Source: Saitoella complicata NRRL Y-17804 (taxonomy: Eukaryota > Ascomycota > Saitoellomycetes > Saitoellales > Saitoellaceae). Taken from it: 64,000 bases of DNA. Location of the stretch: positions 124,001 through 188,000 of the forward strand of contig NW_017567009.1 in NCBI RefSeq assembly GCF_001661265.1, given 5' to 3'. The position numbers and the translations under genes were made by a program. The notes beneath the pieces are model-generated. The model ran no database searches and was not told the origin of the DNA. It saw nothing but the letters and a program-made list of their open reading frames with translations. Within the stretch, counting starts at the first letter, position 1. The number at the start of each line of letters is the position of its first letter. This document shows positions 45,576-55,678 of the stretch, one piece after another.

Positions 45576-48500
45576 ATGTTGTCGAGCATTGCCCGGCCCT
45601 CGCAACTGCGAATTGCGCCTGCTCTAAGAAGAAGCCCGTTGCTCGGCCGGATGTACTCCATCGTCGTCGATGCGGGAAAGTACCAGCCCGGCCAGAAGCT
45701 CTCCGGCTTTACCGTCGCTCGCAGCCAGGTTGTTCCCGAGCTGGAGCTTACCGCCACTCAGCTGATCCACGATCGCACTGGAGCGGAACATCTCCATATC
45801 TCCAGAGATGATCAAAATAATGTCTTTGCTGTTGGATTCGAGACTCCACCGACGGACAGTACTGGTGTTCCTCATATTCTTGAGCACACCACACTCTGCG
45901 GTAGTGAGAAGTACCCTGTGAGAGATCCGTTCTTCCAGATGCTTCCTAGATCATTGCAGAACTTTATGAATGCGTTCACGGCAGCCGACTACACTTTCTA
46001 TCCGTTCGCGACTACTAATAAGGTTGACTATGAAAACTTGAGGGATGTCTACATGGATGCAACTTTCTTCCCGAAGCTGCGCAAGCTGGACTTCCTGCAA
46101 GAGGGATGGAGATTGGAGCATGAGGACCCTAAGGACACATCGACTCCTATTACATTCAAGGGTGTCGTCTACAACGAGATGAAGGGACAAATGTCGGATG
46201 CGTCATACTTGTTCTACGTTCGCTACCAGCAACATATGTTTCCGGGCACATGCTACTCTCACGACAGTGGAGGCAACCCAATGAACATCACTGACCTCAC
46301 CTATGAGCAATTGAAGGCCTTCCACAAGAAGCACTACCATCCTTCCAATGCCAAGTTTTTCACTTATGGCAACTTCCCTTTGGAAGACCATGCTGAGAAG
46401 ATCAATGCCAAGTTGGAGCCCTTTGTGAAGGATGCTCCAGAGAAGAGTTTGAAGGATATCGTTGGGTTTGATTCACCCAAGGCTGTTACTCTCCCGTGTC
46501 CCGTCGACCCTCTTGCGGATCCCACTCGACAATTGAAGACATCCTTGTCATATCTTGCAAATGAAGCTAGCGATGTCTTTACTACCTTTTCATTGCGTGT
46601 TTTGTCTAATTTGCTTCTGGATGGCCATTCTTCTCCTCTGTATCAAGCCTTGATCGACACTAATGTCGGTAGCGAATGGTCACCGAACACGGGTTACGAC
46701 CCGTCGGCGAAGACCACGGTGTTCTCGATTGGATTGCAGGGAGTGAAGGAGGGCGGAGTTATAGGGTTTCAGGAAACTGTAGAGAGAGTGCTGAAGGAAG
46801 TTGTTGCGAAGGGGTTTGAGCAGAAGCGTGTAGATGCCGTCTTGCACCAGATGGAATTGAGCTTGAAGCACAAGACTGCGACTTTCGGTATGTCGGTGTT
46901 GCAGAGCATGACCAGTGGATTTTTCAATGGTGTTGATCCTATGGACATGCTTGAATGGAATAAGACTGTTGACAGGTTCAAGGAGGAGCTCGCAAAGGGC
47001 AGGTACTTGGAGGGTTTGGTTGAGAAGTACTTGCTTGGAAACCAGAGGCGCTTGGCATTCACCATGGAACCCAGCAAGACCTTCACGGAAGATTTGGCGA
47101 AGGAAGAAGTTGAGCGATTGAAGGGGAAGGTGGACAAGTTGACCGAGGAAGACAAGAAGCGCATTCAAGAGGAGGGTCTTGCATTGTTGAAGAATCAGGA
47201 AGAAAAGGGTGATCCATCGTGCTTGCCGACGCTGCATGTGAGCGACATCGCCAAGGAAGGGCCAAAGACCCCGCTTGAGTATGCTAGCGTGGAAAACGTT
47301 CCGGTGCAGATTCGTGCCGCTTCGACTAATGGTCTTACCTATTTCCGTGCGGTCAGCTCTCTAAATGATTTGCCGGATGAGCTCAAGTTGTACTTGCCGC
47401 TCTTTGCTGACTGCTTGAGCAACCTCGGTACGAAGACCAGGACCATGGCTGAGTTGGATGATGAAATCATGCTAAGGACTGGCGGTTTGCGCGCAAGCAC
47501 GATGGTGTCCACTGGTCATTCTGACCTGAATCAGGTCGAGGAAGGTCTCGCGCTGTCGGGTTACAGTTTGGACGGTAACGTGCAGCGCATGTTTGAGCTG
47601 TTCAGGCAATTACTGTTGGAGACCAACTTTGACAACGTCGATAAGCTGAAGAGCTTGATTCGTGGTAATGCAAGCGGTATTGTAAACAGTATTGCGGACA
47701 GTGGACACGCTTTTGCTAGGACTTACGCCGCGAGCATGATTTCGCCTAGTGCAAGATCCAGTGAGATCTTCGGTGGAATGACGCAGATGAAGTTGATCAG
47801 TCAGCTTGCTACGATAGAGGACTTGAGCGAGGTTATCGCCAAGTTGAAGGCGATTGCTCAGATTGCCTTCTCTAGGTCCAGCATGAGGGTCGCTCTGACT
47901 TGTGGCCAGGAGTCCCTGGATACGAACGAGCAGCTGTTAGGCGAGTTCCTGCGGGGCTTCCCTCAGCACCCTGCTCTTCGCAATGCCGCAGAGGTTACCC
48001 CGCATGGACTGCCTTCCAAAGCTTACTTCCCCTTGCCCTACTCTGTGACTTATTCAGGTGTTGCTGTGAAGGGTGTACCCTATACTCACCCTGATGGTGC
48101 GCCGCTGCAGATCTTGTCTTCACTGCTTACTCACAGACACCTCCACCGCGAAATTCGCGAGAAGGGTGGTGCCTACGGCGGTGGTGCTACGTACAATGGC
48201 CTTGGCGGGATCTTTAGTTACTACTCTTACCGTGACCCCAACGCTGAAAGAACATTGAAGACTTTCACGGAGAGCGGAGAATGGGCTCGTGACCACGAGT
48301 GGTCTGAACGTGATTTGGAGGAGGCCAAGTTGAGTGTCTTCCAGAAAATTGACGCACCCATAAGTGTCAGTCAGGAGGGTATGGCCAGCTTCTTGGAGGG
48401 CGTGAATGATCAGCAGAGACAGCTTCGCAGAGAGCGTCTGCTTGCTGTGGACATCCCTTCCATTAGGGACGTTGCTGAGCGCTACCTCGTAAATGCTTTC

Positions 48501-48653
48501 AAGAGCGGACAGTCCAGCACTGCAGTGTTGGGTGAGAAGAAGGAATTTGCTACTAAGGAGAACGGCTGGGAGCTGTTCAACTGGGGTGCAGAAGCGGCTG
48601 AGAAGGTCCAGCACCAGGCCGAGGAGCCCGCTGCCGTGGTTATCGAGTCTTGA
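45576..48653 (+). CDS. CYM1: Mitochondrial presequence protease (Cym1/PreP, M16C)
   Basis: A mitochondrial matrix metalloprotease that degrades cleaved targeting peptides. Intronless, 1025 residues. The N-terminus MLSSIARPSQLRIAPALRRS is a basic, Ser/Ala-rich presequence. The inverted zinc motif HILEH is at residues 100-104 (VPHILEHTTLCGSEKYPVRDPF), with the distal glutamate in VVYNEMKGQMSD. The GGAYGGGATYNGLGG block near the C-terminus is the second-domain substrate site of PreP. Codon use differs mildly from neighbours (more GTT/AAG-type highly used codons). Divergent from taxilin, co-directional with the Izh-like gene. Confidence 0.96.
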   Translation: MLSSIARPSQLRIAPALRRSPLLGRMYSIVVDAGKYQPGQKLSGFTVARSQVVPELELTATQLIHDRTGAEHLHISRDDQNNVFAVGFETPPTDSTGVPHILEHTTLCGSEKYPVRDPFFQMLPRSLQNFMNAFTAADYTFYPFATTNKVDYENLRDVYMDATFFPKLRKLDFLQEGWRLEHEDPKDTSTPITFKGVVYNEMKGQMSDASYLFYVRYQQHMFPGTCYSHDSGGNPMNITDLTYEQLKAFHKKHYHPSNAKFFTYGNFPLEDHAEKINAKLEPFVKDAPEKSLKDIVGFDSPKAVTLPCPVDPLADPTRQLKTSLSYLANEASDVFTTFSLRVLSNLLLDGHSSPLYQALIDTNVGSEWSPNTGYDPSAKTTVFSIGLQGVKEGGVIGFQETVERVLKEVVAKGFEQKRVDAVLHQMELSLKHKTATFGMSVLQSMTSGFFNGVDPMDMLEWNKTVDRFKEELAKGRYLEGLVEKYLLGNQRRLAFTMEPSKTFTEDLAKEEVERLKGKVDKLTEEDKKRIQEEGLALLKNQEEKGDPSCLPTLHVSDIAKEGPKTPLEYASVENVPVQIRAASTNGLTYFRAVSSLNDLPDELKLYLPLFADCLSNLGTKTRTMAELDDEIMLRTGGLRASTMVSTGHSDLNQVEEGLALSGYSLDGNVQRMFELFRQLLLETNFDNVDKLKSLIRGNASGIVNSIADSGHAFARTYAASMISPSARSSEIFGGMTQMKLISQLATIEDLSEVIAKLKAIAQIAFSRSSMRVALTCGQESLDTNEQLLGEFLRGFPQHPALRNAAEVTPHGLPSKAYFPLPYSVTYSGVAVKGVPYTHPDGAPLQILSSLLTHRHLHREIREKGGAYGGGATYNGLGGIFSYYSYRDPNAERTLKTFTESGEWARDHEWSERDLEEAKLSVFQKIDAPISVSQEGMASFLEGVNDQQRQLRRERLLAVDIPSIRDVAERYLVNAFKSGQSSTAVLGEKKEFATKENGWELFNWGAEAAEKVQHQAEEPAAVVIES

Positions 48654-48992
48654 GGGTTTGCAGGTCTAGCATAGGAGTTGACGGGTTGGCGTCTGAGGAT
48701 CATATCGAACGTTTTGGATATTCGTAAATGTCATCGCACGGCTGAAGCAGTTTAATTGAATTTGGTCTTCTCCTCCCATCTTGTAGATCTGCTGTAATTA
48801 ACCTGACTTGATATAATTCGCCACCTACGCCAACGTCGTGCACCCCGGGGGGTCTCGCATCCCAGACGTCGGGGCGCAAATAACGCGAGACTAAGCCCCG
48901 GACCCTTTATCAATAATAATCAATATCACCGCAACCTCTCAACACCTTGCTGAAGGCTTGGTTGTCAACAAGTACGGATCTCATCTGTAAAT
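48654..48992. other. Intergenic region CYM1/Izh-like gene
   Basis: 339 bp; contains an inverted repeat pairing GGTCTCGC (about 48852) with GCGAGAC (about 48887) but no recognisable RNA gene. Presumed terminator of CYM1 and promoter of the next gene. Confidence 0.5.
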
Positions 48993-50418
48993 ATGGCAGA
49001 GGAAGTAACTGCGACTCCACCGCCGCGGGGTGAGAACCTGCGGTACCGCTTCAGGCGGACGTCCTCTAGCGATCTGGAGGAGTTGATCCTCGCAAAGGTT
49101 CGCATCCATTTGTGAGCGTATCTATCGAGCACTGAGCTGACGGCTATGTTAGTTTGAAGCTGCGTTGAGCGAGTTGGATCGTAGGTTGACGGATCTTGAA
49201 GCGAAGGGATTCTCGAAGATGGACGAAACGCTCGGAGCGGCTTACCAGCACTACGAGGCATTGAAGGCTGTGAAAGATCATTACTCGCAACGTGGTCGGG
49301 AGATGAAGGACGAGGGCTGGAAGCGAGCAGAAGCGTTCGTGCAGGAGATTGAGCAGAGGTATGAGAATGCGTGGCATGCTGGTACTTCGTTTCCGGCAAA
49401 GGTGTCATCGGGGTTGAAGCTTATGGAGGAGAAGTTGTCGGATATGGAGTCGGCGTCGGCGTCTAGGTTCGATGCTGCGGTGGAAAAGATCAAGGAATTT
49501 GACAACACTATCCAGGAGACGGCGGACCGCGCGGCGGAGAAGGTTGATGAGTGGGCGAAGGCGGTGAAGGAGGGTGCTTCGAGATTGTTGACGTATGAGG
49601 AGTTACCGATGGAGTGGAGGAATAACGAGCACATCCTGCGTGGATACAGGTTCTACGATACTAAGATCGGGTGTCTAAAATCCATCGTGGGGATTCACAA
49701 CGAGACTGGATCGATCTGGACGCACTTGATTGGATTTATCATCTTTGCATCAATCGGGCTGTATTTCTACCCCATGTCACCGGCCTTCGAACTTTCGACC
49801 ACATCAGACAAGGTTGTGTTTGGCGTGTTCTTTGTCGCTGCTGCGAAGTGTCTTCTGTGCTCAGTTATTTGGCATACGTTTGCACATCACGCACATGTGG
49901 TGTCAATGCAGCGAGCGGCATGTATGGACTACGTGGGTATTTCGGTACTCATCGTGGCGTCCATCTTAACGGTGGAGTACCACGGGTTCTACTGCCAACC
50001 TTGGGCACAGGCTGTGTACATGTCCTTCACCTCTGCACTCGGTGTTGTGGGTGTGATCGTGCCATGGTTCGAGTTCTTTGACAAGGCCGAGTCGCGCCCT
50101 TTGCGCATCATGTTCTTCATGTCCATTGCTGCAAGTGGGGTCTTGCCTGTTGTGCATCTGTCGTTCACGAGGTCTGCGCTTGCTACCCTCAGCTTTTTCT
50201 CTCCCGTGATGAAGTCCCTTCTGGGCTACCTTGTCGGCGTAGCTGTCTATGCGAACAGATGGCCGGAAAAGTGGTGGCCCGGTTGCTTCGATCTCGTTGG
50301 TGGATCACATCAGATCTGGCACCTTGCAATCATTTGGGGAATCTGGTATCATTACAAAGCCACCGAGGCTTTCCTGGGCAATGCGAAAGAGTTTGCTTGT
50401 TCGAACCAGCGTTTTTAA
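48993..50418 (+). CDS. PAQR/hemolysin-III family membrane protein (Izh3-like)
   Basis: Exons 48993-49097 and 49153-50418 (55-nt intron, phase 0) give 456 residues. The first 190 residues are polar and helical with coiled-coil character (repeated Glu/Lys/Ala heptads), as in the long-N-terminus Izh3 class. The seven-TM PAQR core begins at EELPMEWRNNEHILRGYRF and has SIWTHLIGF, SVIWHTFAHHA (Ser and His of the conserved metal/ceramidase-like site) and SHQIWHLAIIWG (two more His). Yeast Izh proteins are linked to zinc and sterol homeostasis. The long frame alone begins with TTG; the small first exon supplies the ATG. Confidence 0.9.
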
Positions 50419-50590
50419 AGATATTTTACTGGCGTTATATTGCATTACAGAACATACCCGTTAAGAGACGGTTTAATCAGAGACACTTTGGAAAGACGAA
50501 TAGATATTCATACCAGCTGATCATGGGTATCCTTAGGAAAGAAACAAATAGAAGAAATAAGCTGAAGATGCGCACCGCCTGCGTTCAGGT

Positions 50591-51114
50591 TTAGACAGCC
50601 CCGTATGCCCTTTGACTGGTTCCAGTGAGATTGGCCGGCCTAGCGACCTTCACCATTTCAATCAGCTGTTCGCGTGTCGCATTCTTCTCGAAGCGGAGTT
50701 TGCGCTGGCTAATGTTAAACAGGCTGCCGAGATAACAGATCATCGACGTACCTCCTTCAACCATTTCTTCAATTCATCCGTACTCCAGTCCTCGGGTTCA
50801 CCGACGGGTTCCCTGTGAAGCGGTTCACTGCTAAGACCCGTCCCGCCAAAGATCGATGCCGTAGTAGCAAGAACGATCAGACCGGCAAATGTGGCAGTCT
50901 GCCAAGGGTCCGTGAGTAATCTTCCCAGAGAGTTGGAAAAGAGCTCATACGAGGAGAGTACTAGAGCGTTGCGGTAAGAGCCTGCCCAGAGGAGACATTT
51001 CGGATCGTTGCTACCTGATCAAAACCATCTTGACATCAGCTTCACTTCCTCTTCCAAGAAACGTCCAGCTCACCTGGTATATCGACTGATGTCACCGTCT
51101 CTATATCGATAACC
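50591..51114 (-). CDS. Small membrane protein with an Ish1/HeH-like C-terminal domain (5' end unresolved)
   Basis: Spliced frame: exon from about 51114 to 51074, then 50752-51014, then 50591-50704, with introns 51015-51073 and 50705-50751 bounded by GT..AG and phases that close. The product, about 135 residues, has SNDPKCLLWAGSYRNALVLS, one hydrophobic segment (FAGLIVLATTASIFGG), and WSTDELKKWLKERKLRFEKN followed by ATREQLIEMVK, which resembles the Ish1/HeH-LEM helix-extended-loop fold of nuclear-envelope proteins. No in-frame ATG is visible before the stop near 51132, so a first exon must lie upstream or my 5' exon is wrong. The ORFs on the other strand here are not supported. Confidence 0.6.
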
Positions 51115-51256
51115 CTGGTTATTACAGCCCGTCACGTGCTGCCGGCTTAGGGCTCGTGTGCCCTCAGATTCGCGGCGGTGCAGCGCTGCCTGAGCTCGAC
51201 ACCGAAAAATTAGGCTTGGCGTACCTTGACCAACAGCTTGCCAATACACCGCCAAA

Positions 51257-52041
51257 ATGGTACGTATGCTGTCGTTCATGCGTCTGGGATGATTGTGCGA
51301 GGTCGGGTTTTGTCGGTATCAGCTTTTTCGGCATGTTCGTACGCCTTTTTGGGAGTGTGATCGGTTTTCGAAGTTTTCGGGCGGTTTCGCGTCTCGACAC
51401 GGAGGATGGCATGCGACTGGGATGAGAGCCGATGATCTGCGATTCAACTAGATGATATTCATTATTGGGTACGCGGAATATTGAACGAAGGTCGTCGTGC
51501 TGTCAGATCGGTTGCATTGGAAACGGGGAGCACGAAGAATTGGTATCGATGGATGGCGATCTCGAGAACAATGAACTTCGCTGGATGCACCAGGACGATC
51601 AATTCTCTTGGACAATCTCTTCGACATCCCCGCATCCCCTTTCTCGACCGTGTTCTTGTTCGACTCCCGACAAAGCTGACGCTTCCAAACTCACTCCGCA
51701 CAATCCCTCTTGACGCAAAACACTGCCTCATTTCAGCTCATGTATACTAACAATCCCTTCCACAGCCTAAGCAGATCCAGGACATCAAGCTCTTCCTCGA
51801 GTTGGCCCGCCGCAAGGACGCCCAGTCTGCCCGCATCAAGAAGTCCTCCAACGGCAAGCAGGTCAAGTTCAAGGTCCGCTGCTCTCGCTACCTCTACACC
51901 CTCACCGTCGCCGACGCTGAGAAGGCCGAGAAGCTCAAGCAGTCCCTTCCTCCTAGTATGTATTCCCCTGTGAAGATGGGTTTGAAAGGTGGGTGCTAAT
52001 TTTGCTTTGTAGCCTTGAACGTTGAGGAGGTTAAGGCTTAA
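51257..52041 (+). CDS. RPL38: 60S ribosomal protein eL38
   Basis: Exons 51257-51259, 51766-51955 and 52013-52041 give 73 residues. The first exon is just the ATG; the 506-nt first intron begins GTACGT directly after it, a layout common in fungal ribosomal protein genes. The protein is [46 protein letters not shown] and TLNVEEVKA, clearly eL38. The second intron (57 nt) is phase 1. Codons in exon 2 are strongly biased to C-ending and AAG forms, as expected for a highly expressed gene. Divergent from the small membrane gene. Confidence 0.96.
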
Positions 52042-52227
52042 GCGGTTGGTGTTTTGAGTGTTTACTAAAAATATCCAAATGGCATGCTTGTTGCGTTCTT
52101 ACCTGTTTGTCCCTCTGTGTCCGCCTTGTATTATGTGTGGGTGTGTGTGCTTATGATTCATGCTGCCACTCTACCTTCGTATCGGGTCCACCAGTGCTTC
52201 GCACGACGTTTATTGAGTGCAACGAGT

Positions 52228-53052
<825 letters not shown>

Positions 53053-53179
53053 TTAAAGTTGGGTCGGTTCGAGGAACCCGAAGTCGCGCCGCGTGAATCA
53101 TGGGCGCGTGCAGCTGCGGCAGTACCGACTCTGACTGCGACTGCAACCACCCTCTGATCCAACTGGAATTGCACACAAA

Positions 53180-53995
53180 ATGCCAGAAGAAACAGCAAAC
53201 TACATTCACGGCCACCACGAATCAGTCCTGCGGTCCCACTCCTGGCGCACTGCCCAAAACTCCGCCGCATATCTCCTCCCCTACCTCGAACCCCACATGC
53301 GCATCCTTGATATCGGATGTGGGCCCGGTACTATTACTTTTGACTTCGCCGAATTGGTGCCCGAGGGAGAGGTCGTTGGATTGGAGTATGAGGGCGGGGT
53401 GCTGGAGCAGGCGAGGAAGGGAGCAAAGGAGAGAGGCTTGGGGAATATTGAGTTTGTGGTAGGTGATGTTAATGGGTTGGACTATGCTGACAACACATTC
53501 GATGTTGTGCATTGTCATCAAGTTTTGCAGCATGTCGGGGATCCGGTGCAGGCGTTGAAGGAGATGAGGCGGGTGGTGAAGCCCGGTGGTATTGTTGCGG
53601 CAAGGGAAGCGGATTTTAATGGGTTTACGTGGTATCCGGAGAATGAGGGGTTGGAGCATTGGCTTGATCTCTATATCAATGTCGCACGTGCGAACGGGGG
53701 TGAACCTAATGCCGGCCGTCGTCTCCATGTCTGGGCCCACGAAGCCGGATTCCCTAGGAAAAACATCAAATGCACAGCCGGGACGTGGTGTTACGCTGAC
53801 ACCGAAGCTCGCGAATGGTGGAGTAATATGTGGGCCGATAGGACCTTGGGGTCAATCTTTGCAAGGAAAGTTATTGAGAGTGGACAGATCACGCAGGATG
53901 GATTGGAAGACGTTGCAGCTACGTGGAGGGAGTGGGGAAAGCAGGAAGATGGATGGTTTGTGTTGCTCCATGGGGAAGTTGTATGTCGCAAGTGA
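53180..53995 (+). CDS. Class I SAM-dependent methyltransferase (UbiE-like)
   Basis: Intronless, 271 residues. The SAM-binding motif ILDIGCGPGTITFDFAE is at about residues 43-59, with VVGLEYE (acidic residue binding ribose), GDVNGLDYADNTFDVVHCHQ and the post-motif LKEMRRVVKPGGIVA. The HVLQ-type motif is VLQH. Similar proteins methylate small lipophilic molecules, but the substrate cannot be read from sequence. No targeting signal is seen. The ATG at 53180 fits the family start. It ends 49 bp before the convergent SDR stop. Confidence 0.88.
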   Translation: MPEETANYIHGHHESVLRSHSWRTAQNSAAYLLPYLEPHMRILDIGCGPGTITFDFAELVPEGEVVGLEYEGGVLEQARKGAKERGLGNIEFVVGDVNGLDYADNTFDVVHCHQVLQHVGDPVQALKEMRRVVKPGGIVAAREADFNGFTWYPENEGLEHWLDLYINVARANGGEPNAGRRLHVWAHEAGFPRKNIKCTAGTWCYADTEAREWWSNMWADRTLGSIFARKVIESGQITQDGLEDVAATWREWGKQEDGWFVLLHGEVVCRK

Positions 53996-54044
53996 ATTCA
54001 AGCTGAGACCCACTTCGCGAGCCCAAATCTGAGGTGTCAAGTGC

Positions 54045-54929
54045 CTAAAACGCAGAAGGCTTGTTACTCAAACTCCCTCCATCAACCGTCACGATGCTCC
54101 CGTTAGTGAAGCCACAGCACGCCAAGAACAACGCCGTTTGTGCCATGTCCTCTTCGGTACCCGCCCTTCCGACTGGAATGGTTGCAACCCGCTCCTTGGG
54201 GAGGTCCGAGCCTGACGACTTGTTGTTGTCGCCGGAGGATGGGGTAGTCATTTCGGATGGGAAGAGACCGGGGCAGATGATGTTCGAGCGGATTTTAAGG
54301 GGGATGAGGAAGTTGGAGAAATTGCGCCCGAGATGGACAGCGGCAGCTTTAGAGGCGGAGTAGGAGAAACCGGATGCGATTTGTTTCGAGAGTCCTCCGA
54401 TGGAGGCGATGGTGATGACTTGGCTGTCGTATCCACCGGCACCGTTGCCCTTGGCGAGAAGCGGGATGAATGCAACCGTAGTGAAGTATGCTCCAGCGAC
54501 GTTGGTGCGGAGGACTTGATCCCACTCCTCAACTTCGTCATTGAAGAGGCATTCGTACACCTCCTGCGCGTTACTGGGATCTTTGAGATTTGAAGTCGAC
54601 CTCGGTCCTGGAACGCCAGAGTTAACAACGAGGATGTTCACTTTCCCACTTTGCTCCTCAATCTTCTTCGTCGCCTCCTTCAACGAGTCCTTCGAAGTGA
54701 CGTCACACTGCAACGGGATTAACTTCCCGCCCCTGGACTCGAGAGAGGGGCTGTGAACATCCGCGGTCTTTTGGAGAGCTTCCAGACGGCGGCCGAGGAT
54801 ATAGACTGTTGCTCCGTTCGCAGCGAAGGCTTCAGACATCATGAGACCGAGGCCGGTTGCGCCGCCAGTCACGACCGCGATCTTGCCGGAAAGGTTGAAG
54901 AGGTTGGAGGCGGTGAGATTAGATGACAT
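54045..54929 (-). CDS. Short-chain dehydrogenase/reductase
   Basis: Intronless, 294 residues from the ATG at 54929 (MSSNLTASNLFNLSGK). Cofactor motif TGGATGLG, VNSGVPG (the NAG position is NSG), catalytic Ser in ASIGG and YSASKAA, then the PGLFPSEMT loop and a C-terminal ACCGFTNGSIVTVDGG typical of classical SDRs. An in-frame ATG at 55043 would add 38 residues, but that extension contains the TATATAAA element and reads as non-domain sequence, so I choose 54929. Convergent with the methyltransferase. Substrate unknown. Confidence 0.9.
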   Translation of the reverse strand: MSSNLTASNLFNLSGKIAVVTGGATGLGLMMSEAFAANGATVYILGRRLEALQKTADVHSPSLESRGGKLIPLQCDVTSKDSLKEATKKIEEQSGKVNILVVNSGVPGPRSTSNLKDPSNAQEVYECLFNDEVEEWDQVLRTNVAGAYFTTVAFIPLLAKGNGAGGYDSQVITIASIGGLSKQIASGFSYSASKAAAVHLGRNFSNFLIPLKIRSNIICPGLFPSEMTTPSSGDNNKSSGSDLPKERVATIPVGRAGTEEDMAQTALFLACCGFTNGSIVTVDGGSLSNKPSAF

Positions 54930-55005
54930 TGTCCGGGTCAATCGATTCGCAGTTAAAGGGTTGAAGGTTTGTTGTTCGGCCAGGATGGTTTCGCCAGAAA
55001 TAAGG

Positions 55006-55013
55006 TTTATATA
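55006..55013 (-). promoter_or_regulatory. TATA box of the SDR gene
   Basis: Minus-strand TATATAAA lies 77-84 bp upstream of the ATG at 54929, a usual distance in fungal promoters. It argues against the longer in-frame start at 55043. Confidence 0.55.
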
Positions 55014-55237
55014 GCGGGTTTGCTCAGCATGACGTCTCGTCATGCGCGCCGAGATTAAGGCTCAGCTGGAAAAGGCGGCCTTAAGCAATCACGAGCTCGA
55101 TACATTTGAAAATTGCAAACGGCAATTCACGATCAGCTTTATCGTCAGTTTATCATTTTCGACACTCTACGAAGCAGCGACGTTTGGTCGTTCTCACGCC
55201 TGATCAGCGCTCTCCATTGCAATCCACACGCCTAACC

Positions 55238-55542
55238 ATGACCGTGTATGTGTGAACCCTCCTTCTTCTCCGTGTTCGAGTAGCTCACTTTTGCTCTCCG
55301 ACAGTCCCACTGCCAAAACTACCTGGCCAGACCCCGGCGTAAACACCCCAATCGGCGTCAACGTCGAGAAACTCGAAACAATTGCCTTTGTTCCTACCAC
55401 AGCCAACATATCGGGAGGGGAGATATCCATGATGACCCGCGCTGCTCCGAAAGATGATGATGATCCGGAGAAAGCTAACGAGATGGAGAGGAGGAGGACG
55501 GAGGAGTATGCTAAGGAAGAGTTTAGTGGAGGAGTGGAGTAA
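55238..55542 (+). CDS. Small hypothetical protein, 81 residues
   Basis: Exon 1 is 8 nt (55238-55245, MTV with split codon), followed by a 59-nt intron with GTATGT donor and CTCTCCGACAG acceptor, then 55305-55542. The product is MTVPTAKTTWPDPGVN, TPIGVNVEKLETIAFVPT, then a mixed-charge tail rich in Asp, Glu and Arg. The unspliced frame has only a GTG start, and the tiny-first-exon layout matches other genes here. I do not recognise the family. It is divergent from the SDR gene and convergent with RAD16. Confidence 0.6.
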
Positions 55543-55678
55543 ATGACATGAGTTGAGAACACGAAGATACTGGAGAGGCGTGAGAGTGAGCTCATCATCA
55601 TTCATCTATTTCCAAAAAATCAAACACCCAACAAACCAGCCAAAAACCCTCACAACCAGTCCCTCCATTGCAATCCTT

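Noticed and set aside
48845-48895. Inverted repeat downstream of CYM1 as a structured RNA
   Set aside because: Only a 7-8 bp stem with a long loop; no family features, so not called.
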